A stretch of DNA of 64,000 bases, from positions 5,144,501 through 5,208,500 of the forward strand of contig NC_011566.1 in NCBI RefSeq assembly GCF_000014885.1, given 5' to 3'. Below are positions 27,726 through 36,450 of the stretch, piece after piece. The stretch's first letter is position 1. Each line of letters opens with the position of its first letter. The DNA is from Shewanella piezotolerans WP3 (GTDB taxonomy: Bacteria > Pseudomonadota > Gammaproteobacteria > Enterobacterales > Shewanellaceae). A model generated the notes under the pieces. The model did no database searches and was not told the origin of the DNA. It worked only from the letters and a program-made list of their open reading frames with translations. The position numbers and the translations under genes were made by a program.

Positions 27726-28865
27726 ATGTTCATGAAATCAATTAAGACTTTTTATATATCACTTCTTACGAGTGCAATAACACTTTGCAGCTTCAATGCG
27801 ATTGCAGTCGAACAAGAGGAGGACGGTATTAATATCCATGGTGGTGTACGTGTCAACTATGCCTACAAAGATTATAGCGAGAGCTCAAAAGACAAGGGTG
27901 GTGATTTCACTTTTGACATGGTCTCATTAAGGTTTGATGGTAAACATGGTAACTGGGGCCTAAAATCTGATTATCGTTTCACCGCTAACACTAATTATAT
28001 CAAGTTCGGCTACGGCTTTTACGACTTCGACCCTGACTGGCAGTTACAATTTGGTATAAACAAGGTGCCATTTGGTAACCTAGGATATATTTCAAATAGT
28101 TATTGGTTTGGACTACCTTACTATCTTGGTTTCGAAGACGATCATGACATTGGTGTTAAGGCTGTTTACGAACATAATGGCTGGCAAACCGATATGGCAT
28201 TTTATAAAGGTGCTGAATACGGTCCAACCGAAAACAAACGCTATGCTGCTGACTTATACAGCGGCACGATCAATGGCACCGAATACAACAATGAGGAATC
28301 CAACCAAGTTAACCTTCGCCAAGCCTACACCATGGAGCACCAAGGTGGCTCAACGACTGTTGGAGCCTCAATAGAAGCTGGTCAAATCTATAACTCAAAA
28401 ACAGGTAATAATGGTGATAGATACGCATTTGCAGCACATTTAGATAGCACATTTAATGGCTGGAACCTACAGCTACAAGCAATGCAATACGAGTTCGATG
28501 CTGCCGATAGTGCAGACGATAATAAAATAGGTATCTCAGTGGTTAGTTGGCAATTTGAGGTCGCATCGAAAGGCCAAGTCTATAGTGCCAATATAGCTAA
28601 AACTCTCGCAACGGATTGGGGCAGTATCAAGTTCTACAATGACTTCGGTTTAATGACACCAGATGTTGATGATGATAGCTACGATAATAGTATGCAGAAC
28701 GTATTAGGTGCTGCTATTAGTGCAGGTCCAACATACACCCAGATAGACTTTATTATGGGTAAGAATATGACTTTCTCAACTGCTAACAACGATCATATCG
28801 GTTTACCTGAAGTCGGTGATGATTGGGACAAACGCTTCAACATCAGCCTAGCCTACTATTTCTAA
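27726..28865 (+). CDS. Outer-membrane porin linked to the carnitine island
   Basis: 379 residues. Signal peptide MFMKSIKTFYISLLTSAITL...AIA, then a barrel with many aromatic strands (FRFTAN-type, LQFGINKVPFGNLGYIS typical of phosphate-selective-porin-like proteins) and C-terminal SLAYYF with terminal Phe. GGGA lies 5 nt before ATG 27726; ATG 27732 is an alternative. No known carnitine porin family is implied by sequence; the link is genomic (200 bp after yaaU, same strand) and its own terminator closes the island. Confidence 0.8.
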   Translation: MFMKSIKTFYISLLTSAITLCSFNAIAVEQEEDGINIHGGVRVNYAYKDYSESSKDKGGDFTFDMVSLRFDGKHGNWGLKSDYRFTANTNYIKFGYGFYDFDPDWQLQFGINKVPFGNLGYISNSYWFGLPYYLGFEDDHDIGVKAVYEHNGWQTDMAFYKGAEYGPTENKRYAADLYSGTINGTEYNNEESNQVNLRQAYTMEHQGGSTTVGASIEAGQIYNSKTGNNGDRYAFAAHLDSTFNGWNLQLQAMQYEFDAADSADDNKIGISVVSWQFEVASKGQVYSANIAKTLATDWGSIKFYNDFGLMTPDVDDDSYDNSMQNVLGAAISAGPTYTQIDFIMGKNMTFSTANNDHIGLPEVGDDWDKRFNISLAYYF

Positions 28866-28945
28866 GGCTCGCAATATACTAATTGGTGGGGCTCTCATTT
28901 TATATTACATCACTCTTAAAAATGTAGACTTAACCACATCACCTG

Positions 28946-28974
28946 TAGCCTTCATGTATATGAGGGCTTTTTTT
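28946..28974 (+). terminator. Terminator after the porin gene
   Basis: AGCCTTCAT-GTAT-ATGAGGGCT (one G:T pair) followed by TTTTTTT. The remaining part of the 346-bp gap (28866-29211) shows no ORF or other signal. Confidence 0.7.
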
Positions 28975-29211
28975 ACAGCATCATAAAGATCTGAAATATA
29001 AACATTAACCCTTAAGTTATACAAATCACGTCTTACACTTACAAATATTCAATTCAACGTAACTCTTTTTTGGGAAAACACTGCTTACGGGGTTTAATTT
29101 ACTGTACACAGCTTGAACTCTCTTCGAACGTTTAGGCTCTTTTAACCACGTCACAAGTATATTATATTGTCATGGCTGACATAATTTACTGCCATTAGAC
29201 GCCGATACATT

Positions 29212-29862
29212 TTAATTAATTGGAAATATGCATTGAGAAAAACACGACCTCTGTTGCTCTATTGATAACAGATTTTGGGCTTCGATTTCCTTGAAACATT
29301 TGTCAGCACATTCATCATCACGTTTTGAATTCCAGTTTGGATCTTGGTGGACTGCCTTGTTAACTCCCTCATGACTAATATAAACTTCCATACTTTTCAA
29401 CCCATTAGAGTCGTAGCGAAAAAGGGGATCCCCAAGTTTGGAATCACTCCTCTTAACTAAATTGTTATCAACGTAATTCAATGAGACTTCACGCCCCAGC
29501 CCTTGATCATCCAAAACCCTAATCACGTTTCCAGCGTCGTCATACACAATAATGATTTCACTGCCGTCATCCCTCCTTATGTATAGCCTATTAAATTCTA
29601 AAGATTCGGCCCCATTTTTTGATAGTGCTTCAACAACCTTTAAAATTCGAATCTCTTTTAATGCTTCTAGTTCTACCTTTAACTTCTTTTCACTGCCAAC
29701 GACTACAGCAGAATCATTCTTTATGTAAATTACACCGTCCTTTGCCAGCAATTGCTGCCCATTTTCATAGAATGTCAGGGTTTCTTCTGCATCATTTTCT
29801 ACTGCGATGGCAAAGCTATAGGGGGATGTGAACATTAAGGTTATAGCAAGCAGTAATCTCAT
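29212..29862 (-). CDS. Hypothetical exported protein
   Basis: 216 residues with a signal peptide (MRLLLAITLMFTSPYSFAIA) and GGAG upstream of the ATG. The mature part has an ENGQQLLAKDGVIYIKNDSAV segment, several short beta-type repeats (IIIVYDDAGNVIRVLDDQG, similar to RHS/YD-type strands but too few for that family), and a C-terminal helical region with four Cys (CADKCF...CFSQC), spaced as two disulfide-type pairs. No family recognised. It ends the leftward gene run that starts at 41.8 kb but is 120 bp apart from it. Confidence 0.6.
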   Translation of the reverse strand: MRLLLAITLMFTSPYSFAIAVENDAEETLTFYENGQQLLAKDGVIYIKNDSAVVVGSEKKLKVELEALKEIRILKVVEALSKNGAESLEFNRLYIRRDDGSEIIIVYDDAGNVIRVLDDQGLGREVSLNYVDNNLVKRSDSKLGDPLFRYDSNGLKSMEVYISHEGVNKAVHQDPNWNSKRDDECADKCFKEIEAQNLLSIEQQRSCFSQCIFPIN

Positions 29863-29982
29863 ACGGGGTCTCCAGAATATAGTGACCGAGTGGCCAGCTA
29901 TCGTGTTTTAACTAATCGGAATAAGTGCTCTTTCAGCAGCTAATGGCGGGGTTAGGCATCGACTAAACCCTGGTAAAAACTA

Positions 29983-31317
29983 TCAACCTTGGCTCTGTAC
30001 CATTCGAGTGACTAACGCTAAATTGTCGCGTAATTGCAGATCATTAGGCGCTTGCTTCACCGCTTGGCGTAACAATTGCTGGGCACGGTGATATGCCTGC
30101 TGTTCAAGTAACAACTGAGCATGGCGCTGCAGCGCTTCTAATCTAACCGATGATAATGCCGCTGCGCGGCGATAGAGGGTTTCGGCCTGCACCAATTCGT
30201 TCGTCTCATAGCGCTTAGCTAAGGCTATCAATGCAGGACCATTAAGCGGATCGAGGCGCAGGGCCTTGTTGAGAAGCCCAACCTGTTTACTCTGCGAACG
30301 CTGTGAGTTGTTATCAGTCAACAGCAGTGCTTGGCTGGTCAGTCCGTGGCTACGTTGACTTGCACTCAAAGACGCGTTGCTTAAAAGCGAGATCAACAGC
30401 GCTTCAGCCTGCTGCGGTTGTTGCTGACCAATCAGGTAATCCGCCACTTCGAGCAGACGCTGCTGACGCCCGTCAATACCGCTTTCCAATAGCTGCTGTA
30501 AATGGGGCTGCGCTAAGGTGTAATAACCTTGGTCAAAGTACAATTGCGTCAATTGCCATTGCACCGCGTCATCGGGCTGTAACTGCTGCGCTATCTCTAA
30601 ACTTGCTATTGCTTGTTCCCACAACTGTTGTTGCTGCGCTAAGCTAGCCCGTAGCCGATGTAACTGCGCATCCTCAGGACTGGCTGCCAGTAATTGTTCG
30701 GTCAGCGAGTTCGCTAGCGCGCTGTCGCCAGCTGCCATTGCGGCGTGTAGTAGCCCACGCTGCCATTGCCGGTTGTCTCCTGCTAGCATTAATGCATGGC
30801 TGTAAGCTGCTTTGGCGGCTTGTGGCTGCTGAGTTTGCAAGTAGCCGTAACCTAACATGGCGTAGATTTGTGCTGGCGCCCCTTGGCTGGCAGCTTGGCG
30901 CAGGTGCGAGCGAGCGCCATCATAATCCCCTTGCTGAGTTAACAGTAGCCCTAGCGATTCGTGAGCTCGGGTGAAGTGCGGCAACAAGACGATGGCGTGA
31001 CGAAATGAAGCTAGCGCGGCTGCCATCTGCTCTTGCTGCTGTTGCAGCTGCGCGAGTGAGAACCATAACGCCGCACTTGGGCTGCGTACCAGCTGCAAAT
31101 TCAACTCTGCGATAGCATCGTCTTGCCGTTGTTGCTTCACTAAACCAACAACGTCATTAAGCAGTAGATACTCTTCTTGGGTGATCTTCGGTTCACGTTG
31201 CTGATAAGCAATCGAGCTAAAGTCGAACTGTAGTTCACCGCCATCCCAGTGGAAATCTTCGGCAGCCTCACTAAAAAGGACCGTCAGACAACATGTTACT
31301 AAAATCAAATATTTCAT
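29983..31317 (-). CDS. TPR-repeat protein of the TonB2-type cluster
   Basis: 444 residues from ATG 31315-31317, which overlaps the tonB stop by one base (TAATG). A signal peptide (MKYLILVTCCLTVLFSEAAE) is followed by roughly ten tetratricopeptide-like repeats (AAALASFRHAIVLLPHFTRA; YAMLGYGYLQTQQPQAAKAAY), very rich in Gln, Leu and Ala. A TPR protein is the regular last gene of Vibrio/Shewanella TonB2 clusters; its periplasmic role is thought to be in complex function, unproven. Codon use with many CAG/CTG differs from the AT-rich cai-fix area. Confidence 0.85.
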   Translation of the reverse strand: MKYLILVTCCLTVLFSEAAEDFHWDGGELQFDFSSIAYQQREPKITQEEYLLLNDVVGLVKQQRQDDAIAELNLQLVRSPSAALWFSLAQLQQQQEQMAAALASFRHAIVLLPHFTRAHESLGLLLTQQGDYDGARSHLRQAASQGAPAQIYAMLGYGYLQTQQPQAAKAAYSHALMLAGDNRQWQRGLLHAAMAAGDSALANSLTEQLLAASPEDAQLHRLRASLAQQQQLWEQAIASLEIAQQLQPDDAVQWQLTQLYFDQGYYTLAQPHLQQLLESGIDGRQQRLLEVADYLIGQQQPQQAEALLISLLSNASLSASQRSHGLTSQALLLTDNNSQRSQSKQVGLLNKALRLDPLNGPALIALAKRYETNELVQAETLYRRAAALSSVRLEALQRHAQLLLEQQAYHRAQQLLRQAVKQAPNDLQLRDNLALVTRMVQSQG

Positions 31318-31949
31318 TAAGATACCTTTAGAGGCCAAAGAAATTCGGCTTTAACTTTGCTGCTTTCTCGCCGTGGGGAACTAAAGCGCGCTTGATTGAC
31401 AATTTGTTGTGCCAATAGTGCTAACTCTGGATATTCGGCCAACTCAACATTCACCAGCTCCACCTTGCCACTCTCGTGGATAATGACATGTAACTGCAAC
31501 AGGGCTTCACGCACGCCCTGCTGACGTAGCGGCTTCGGTAAGCGCACTGAAATTGGCGTCAACAAGCGCGGCATCTCGTCCAATTCATCTAAACTAAACG
31601 TGGTGATAGCGGTCATTAACGCCTCGGTATCGAAACGAATAGACTCTACTAGCGGTGCATTACTCAGCGCACTAGGCTCGCTTAACTCAGGCAAGGGGAC
31701 ATCTAACAAGGTCACCTCGAGTTGCACCTGCGCTGCGGCCGCTGACAGCTGCAGATCCACCGCGGTATTTTGCTGCAGCCTAGGCTGACTGGGTGGCGGT
31801 GGTGGCACAGGTAAAGCAACCGTCGTCAGTTGCCGTATCTGCAATGCTTGCTGTGGTGGCGGTGACGCGCTCTGCAGATGCAGCAAACACCACAATCCCA
31901 TCAATAGCACAAGCGCCGTGGCACTGTTGATCCCCCAACGTAATAACAT
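31317..31949 (-). CDS. tonB: TonB-family energy transducer (TonB2 type)
   Basis: 210 residues. One N-terminal membrane helix (ATALVLLMGLWCLLHLQ), a Pro-rich segment (LPVPPPPPSQP) and a C-terminal TonB domain (REALLQLHVIIHESGKVELV...ILFSSPR-like end ARFSSPRRESSKVKAEFLWPL). The Pro-rich spacer is short, as in TonB2 proteins. It would transmit proton-motive force from the ExbBD complex to the TonB box of the receptor. Two bases separate it from exbD. Confidence 0.9.
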   Translation of the reverse strand: MLLRWGINSATALVLLMGLWCLLHLQSASPPPQQALQIRQLTTVALPVPPPPPSQPRLQQNTAVDLQLSAAAAQVQLEVTLLDVPLPELSEPSALSNAPLVESIRFDTEALMTAITTFSLDELDEMPRLLTPISVRLPKPLRQQGVREALLQLHVIIHESGKVELVNVELAEYPELALLAQQIVNQARFSSPRRESSKVKAEFLWPLKVS

Positions 31950-31951
31950 CG

Positions 31952-32359
31952 CTAAGACCCCGACTTAGTGGCAACGCTGACCTGAGAAAAACCTGCCAAT
32001 TTGCACAAGTCCACCAGCTGTATTAGTGCTTCGGTCAGGCTATGTTTGTCTGCTTGTACAATCACCGCACTGCGGCCTTTGCGCATCTGCTGTTTAAGCA
32101 TAGGTGTGACTCCCGCCATCCCAATTTGCATACCGCCATGCCAGACTTCCCCTTCTGCACTCAGGGCAATGAGCACTGCTTGCTGCTGTGCATCGCCTTG
32201 GCTGATGCTGGCTGGGCGATCGACCTCAATGCCAGTATCTTGCACGAAGACTGCTGACACGATGAAGAAGATCAGTAGAATAAACACCACATCCAGCAGT
32301 GGACCAATGTCGATAGTTAGGTTTTGCTCACCACTGTCGGTTATTGAATGTCGATGCAT
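31952..32359 (-). CDS. exbD: ExbD-like proton-channel subunit
   Basis: 135 residues. Single helix after a short cytoplasmic N-terminus, with the conserved Asp in IDIGPLLDVVFILLIFF (the protonatable Asp of ExbD/TolR). The periplasmic C-terminal domain (ALSAEGEVWHGG, AVIVQADKHSLTEALIQLVD) fits the family. Its start overlaps the upstream exbB2-like gene by 19 nt. Confidence 0.92.
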   Translation of the reverse strand: MHRHSITDSGEQNLTIDIGPLLDVVFILLIFFIVSAVFVQDTGIEVDRPASISQGDAQQQAVLIALSAEGEVWHGGMQIGMAGVTPMLKQQMRKGRSAVIVQADKHSLTEALIQLVDLCKLAGFSQVSVATKSGS

Positions 32360-32745
32360 GCAGCCTCCAGTGAGCCGCGCTCACAACGGCGCTGACACAG
32401 CATCAACAGGAGTAATGCGGGTAAAGCTGTTGTGAGTCCGAGTTGAGTCGTTAGTAATGCCTCAGCAATACCGCCGGTCAGTACTTGCTGATCGTCACTG
32501 GCTAGACCGCTAAAACTGTTCAATAGGCCCGAAACAGTCCCTAATAGCCCAAGTAATGGCAGTACCGTGATCCAGCCAGCCAATTGCCGGCAACGCAGCA
32601 AACATAGAGTCAGTTGAGTGGCGGAATTGGGCTGGCCAAGAAACAACTGCTGCAATAGATCAGATACCTGCCAGTAGATGGCAAGTGCCAGCAAGCTGAT
32701 CAACCCCAGAATCACCCCATTAACCGATAATAAGATCTCGATCAT
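32341..32745 (-). CDS. Short ExbB-like proton-channel protein (ExbB2)
   Basis: 134 residues, only the channel core of the MotA/TolQ/ExbB family: N-terminal helix, then LPLLGLLGTVSGLLNSF and AEALLTTQLGLTTALPALLLL, the two core helices with the conserved Thr. Length is about that of TonB2-associated ExbB2 proteins, shorter than classical ExbB. Overlaps the larger exbB by 4 nt and exbD by 19 nt. Confidence 0.9.
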   Translation of the reverse strand: MIEILLSVNGVILGLISLLALAIYWQVSDLLQQLFLGQPNSATQLTLCLLRCRQLAGWITVLPLLGLLGTVSGLLNSFSGLASDDQQVLTGGIAEALLTTQLGLTTALPALLLLMLCQRRCERGSLEAACIDIQ

Positions 32746-33980
32746 AGCGCCTCCCGATTAACTCGACTCAACTCAGCCAGTAACACAGTATCGGCTTCCA
32801 GTTGCGCCAGATAGGCTTGGTGGCGACGATTAATATAGGCGTGTAACAGCAATGTCGGCACCGCCACAACTAAACCTAACTCGGTCGTTACTAGCGCCTC
32901 AGAGATCCCACCAGCCAGCATATTTTGATCTTGATTACCAAATAGGTTCATCATCTCAAAAGTGTGGATCATGCCGCTAACGGTACCTAACAACCCCAGC
33001 AGAGGTGCCACAGCAGCTGTTGCCGCTAACATCACCATTTTACTGTCCAGTTGAGATTTCCATTGCAGTAATTGATGGTGCAGCTTGTCAGCCAACGCTT
33101 CATGTGGCCAATGACGATGGCTATTGGCCAGCTCAAACAACTGTTGTTGCCAACCGCCACTATCTGGCTGTTCACCGTCCAGTGCACGCTGCGCGAGTTG
33201 CGGTTGCAGCTTGGTCATTCGGGTTAGTGCGAAGAGTTTTATCAGTGCCACCAGCAGGGCCAATCCGCCCAGAATGACAATCGGATACACCCAGATCCCG
33301 CCGCGATCTAGCTTTGCCAACCAGCCACCTTTATTAGCAGCAATGCGAATGGCTTTGTCTTGGCTAATGTCTACAGGCATCGCCAGTGGATCACTCAGTA
33401 TCTGCGGCGACGGCATAATTAGCGCCGCTGGGCTGGCTAGAGTATCCACAATAAAACCTTGCCCCTCACCATTAACAAACCAGCTCAACGGCCCGAGTGT
33501 GAGCTGCGTACCTTTAACCATGCGACCATCTAATGCCACGACTTCCGCTTTTTGCCAAGCTGGGTTCGTGGCCTGTTTCAGCGCCGTTAAACGACGACTA
33601 AACTGCAGCGGGTCATTCACATCAATGCCGCTACCCAAGTACCGTGCTAACAGGTTTTCAACATAGCGACTCTGCTGCTGCCATTGACTCAAACGCTGCT
33701 GTAGGCTTTGCAGTGACATAAACTGCTCATCCTTAGCGCGAGTACGCCCCGTCAATTGCTGACGCAGAACAATTAGCTGACTTTCCAGCTGCTGCAATTG
33801 CTGTAGCTGCGGTTTTCGCTGCTGCAATAATTGCTCTGTAACCTGTTGATGCCGCTGCTGAGCGTGTGCCAGCCTCTGTTCAAATTGCATACTTATCTGG
33901 GCAATGCTTGGGGCTGCATTTCCCCATAGGGGCGCTACCAGCATCACTAAGCTAAGACCTAACATTTTCACCCGTCTCAT
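32742..33980 (-). CDS. Large ExbB/TolQ-family protein (TtpC-like)
   Basis: 412 residues. Signal-like N-terminus, long Gln-rich coiled coil (about residues 25-110), a periplasmic domain and a C-terminal MotA/TolQ/ExbB channel (PLLGLLGTVSGMIHTFEMM, SEALVTTELGLVVAVPTLLLHAY). Extra periplasmic extension plus channel core is the layout of TtpC, the fourth protein needed by Vibrio TonB2 systems. Start ATG 33978-33980 overlaps the upstream stop (ATGA); Met 33965 is an alternative. Confidence 0.88.
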   Translation of the reverse strand: MRRVKMLGLSLVMLVAPLWGNAAPSIAQISMQFEQRLAHAQQRHQQVTEQLLQQRKPQLQQLQQLESQLIVLRQQLTGRTRAKDEQFMSLQSLQQRLSQWQQQSRYVENLLARYLGSGIDVNDPLQFSRRLTALKQATNPAWQKAEVVALDGRMVKGTQLTLGPLSWFVNGEGQGFIVDTLASPAALIMPSPQILSDPLAMPVDISQDKAIRIAANKGGWLAKLDRGGIWVYPIVILGGLALLVALIKLFALTRMTKLQPQLAQRALDGEQPDSGGWQQQLFELANSHRHWPHEALADKLHHQLLQWKSQLDSKMVMLAATAAVAPLLGLLGTVSGMIHTFEMMNLFGNQDQNMLAGGISEALVTTELGLVVAVPTLLLHAYINRRHQAYLAQLEADTVLLAELSRVNREAL

Positions 33981-34741
33981 GGCTGAACCTCCGCAACAGC
34001 AGCTAACGGTAAGCTGATAAACTCAACGGACTGCTGCCCTTGGTAGATTGCAAAAGCATGGTTGATCTGCGCCTTATATTGCGGTGCACTGTGCCATTGC
34101 CACAGGCCATCGGTGGCATAACCAACCCCGACACCTTTGCCATCAGGCAAGCGGTAATAGCCTTGCGCTAAGCCGATAAACAGTTGCTCTGCCCGCCAGT
34201 TTTCCGCTTCGTGAACGATAGTCCCCTGATGTAGGCTGATACTGGCGTTAAATTCTTCTAGCCGCGACAAAATAGCAATCAACGCGCCATAGCGCACACT
34301 CAAGCCTAATTGCAGATCGGCTAATTGCTGCGACTCTGCCTGCAAGCCTTGCTGTAACGGGTGCGGGAGCTGCAGCCATAAAGAGTTAACAAGTTGTAAC
34401 CCCTGCTCCAATTGCTGCAAATATTGCTCGCTGCGCTGCTCTTGCTGTGCCTGCGAATTGAGTAACGCGATACGCTGTTCAGCGACTTCACTCTGCTGCA
34501 GCTGCTGCCGCTCAAGGGCGTTGGTCAGCGCCTTATGCTCCTGCTGATAAAGCGCTAAGAGGCGCTTATTATCCGCCAGCGATTGTTGCGCCTCTATTTG
34601 CAAGGCCGCCGTTGCGCGCTCGACTTGCAGCTGCTGCGACATCAAACGGTCCAGCTTGGCCAACTCAGGCGTTTCGGCCTGAACAACGCCAAACCATAAC
34701 CAGGTTAAAGTTAAAGATATTCGTAATAGCAACGGCTTCAC
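33977..34741 (-). CDS. DUF3450-like exported coiled-coil protein
   Basis: 254 residues with a signal peptide (MKPLLLRISLTLTWLWFGVVQAE) and a long Gln/Leu/Glu-rich coiled coil (about residues 30-115), then a small beta-type C-terminal domain (GYYRLPDGKGVGVGYATDGLWQW). DUF3450 genes stand directly upstream of ttpC in Vibrio and Shewanella TonB2 clusters. Function unknown; a periplasmic partner of the ExbB/TtpC protein is inferred from neighbourhood. It overlaps both neighbours by 4 nt. Confidence 0.85.
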   Translation of the reverse strand: MKPLLLRISLTLTWLWFGVVQAETPELAKLDRLMSQQLQVERATAALQIEAQQSLADNKRLLALYQQEHKALTNALERQQLQQSEVAEQRIALLNSQAQQEQRSEQYLQQLEQGLQLVNSLWLQLPHPLQQGLQAESQQLADLQLGLSVRYGALIAILSRLEEFNASISLHQGTIVHEAENWRAEQLFIGLAQGYYRLPDGKGVGVGYATDGLWQWHSAPQYKAQINHAFAIYQGQQSVEFISLPLAAVAEVQP

Positions 34742-36402
34742 TGCGTGACTCCAAAACGACCCAGATCAAGGTGACGTTCAAACAGAGGTTTAAGAGCTAA
34801 TTGATGCGACACCATCATCAAGCTGGTTTGTGGCAGTTGCTGCTTAACCATCTCAAGTAACTGCTTAGCCCCCATTTGATCTAGACTACTGGTTGCTTCA
34901 TCTAAGATCAGGGTGTCAGGCTTAGCCAGCAAAGCACGAGCGATACTCAACCGCTGTTGCTCGCCACCGGATAGACGTTGCTGCCATTCACATTGATGCT
35001 CAAGACTATCGAGCAAATTGTCTAAACCAACCAGTGCTAACGCTCGGGTTAACTCAGCATCTTGATAGCACTGCTCACTCGGATAACTCAAGCAACCACG
35101 TAAGGTTCCTGCAGGCAAATAGGGCTTTTGCGGCATCAACATCGTCTGGCCTTCAGCTTGTTGAAACTGACCTTGATAAAATGGCCAGATCCCCGCGAGT
35201 GTGCGTAATAAGGTCGACTTACCTAAGCCACTCACTCCCGAGATGAATAACTGTGAATGCGGGGGTAAACTTAGCTCTACTTTGTTTAGCAACGGCTTAC
35301 CTTCTGGGGTAAACAGATCAAGGTCTTGGCAATCCAGCTGTGGTTGCTTATTTGGCTCTGGCAGTAGTGGCTGGTTTTCCATTGCCTCAACAAACTGGCC
35401 AATACGCACCACCGTTGCCGACCAACGAGTTAGGTCATCATAGCTATGTACAAACCAGCTAAAACCGGAGTACACCTTCATAAAGGCCATTCGCACCTGA
35501 AATAGCCCGCCTAGGGTAATGATCTCGGCAAGCAATGCCGGAATACCGGCGAACAATGGCACCATCTTGGCTGTTTGATGATAACTGTTCACCACCAGCC
35601 CTAAGTTTTTACGCCGGGTCATCAACAAACCCCAGTTGCTGACGATGCCAGTGAAGCTGCGTTTAAGCTGCTGCAACTCATTTGCCTCACCTTTAAATAG
35701 CGCGATCTGCTCGGCTTTATCACGTTTGCGCAGCAAGCTGGCACGAAAATCGGCTTCTTTACTTTGCTGCTGATAGTTCAAGCCGTGCAACTTGTAGCCG
35801 AACAACTGAGTAATACCTGTGCCTACAATTGCGTAGATCAGTGCCACCCAGAACAAGTAACCAGCGACTTGGATCATCTCGCCATTCCAAGGGATAGAAA
35901 GGTTACCTGAAAGCTGCCACAGCACCGAACTAAAGGCGATCAGTACCGCCGTCGAACGGATAGCACCAATAAACAGCTCAACGCTATCGCTGGTGAGCAA
36001 GCGGGCATCTTCTGCAATGCGCTGATCAGGGTTATCAGGCTCTTCGCCCAAGGTCATACGGTAGTAGGTACCGTTAGCAAACCAACGATCAAGCAGACGT
36101 TCGGTCATCCATTTACGCCAGCGGATCTGCACCAGTTGCGACAACCAGTCGGCATAGACCAGCAACAACACGATGACCGCCACCAAGCCACAAAAATCAA
36201 TCAGCAGTGGGTAGATAGCATCCACTTTGAGTTCGGCTAAGGCATCGTAGAACTCGCGGTTCCACTCGTTCAGCCATACCGTGATCTCAACCATGGTTAG
36301 GCTTGCACCGACTGACATCACTAGCAACACCCAAGAGAACCAGTTCGCTTTATCGAACCAGTAGGGCGCAGCTAAACGCCAAAACTGTTTTAACAGATCC
36401 AT
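34738..36402 (-). CDS. yddA: ABC transporter, YddA/SbmA-BacA-like, fused membrane and ATPase domains
   Basis: 554 residues. N-terminal membrane domain of the SbmA/BacA type (ITVWLNEWNREFYDALAEL, WRKWMTERLLDRWFANGTYY), six helices, then an ATPase with Walker A SGVSGLGKST, signature LSGGEQQRLSIARALL and Walker B LILDEATSSLD. E. coli keeps yddA in the same operon as yddB and pqqL. It could carry peptides released by the protease into the cytoplasm, but direction and substrate are not shown. The start codon sits at the end of a terminator-like U tract; no clear Shine-Dalgarno is visible outside the hairpin. Confidence 0.88.
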   Translation of the reverse strand: MDLLKQFWRLAAPYWFDKANWFSWVLLVMSVGASLTMVEITVWLNEWNREFYDALAELKVDAIYPLLIDFCGLVAVIVLLLVYADWLSQLVQIRWRKWMTERLLDRWFANGTYYRMTLGEEPDNPDQRIAEDARLLTSDSVELFIGAIRSTAVLIAFSSVLWQLSGNLSIPWNGEMIQVAGYLFWVALIYAIVGTGITQLFGYKLHGLNYQQQSKEADFRASLLRKRDKAEQIALFKGEANELQQLKRSFTGIVSNWGLLMTRRKNLGLVVNSYHQTAKMVPLFAGIPALLAEIITLGGLFQVRMAFMKVYSGFSWFVHSYDDLTRWSATVVRIGQFVEAMENQPLLPEPNKQPQLDCQDLDLFTPEGKPLLNKVELSLPPHSQLFISGVSGLGKSTLLRTLAGIWPFYQGQFQQAEGQTMLMPQKPYLPAGTLRGCLSYPSEQCYQDAELTRALALVGLDNLLDSLEHQCEWQQRLSGGEQQRLSIARALLAKPDTLILDEATSSLDQMGAKQLLEMVKQQLPQTSLMMVSHQLALKPLFERHLDLGRFGVTQ

Positions 36403-36403
36403 A

Positions 36404-36432
36404 AAAAAATTTGCCCCGCTAATGACCGGGGC
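36404..36432 (-). terminator. Intra-operon terminator/attenuator between pqqL and yddA
   Basis: In leftward RNA: GCCCCG-GTCATTAG-CGGGGC followed by AAATTTTTTTATGG, where the ATG is the yddA start codon. The U tract thus runs straight into the start, and the only GGGG close enough to be a ribosome binding site is in the hairpin's 3' arm. Confidence 0.75.
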
Positions 36433-36450
36433 CCTCTATATCACTTTGAG

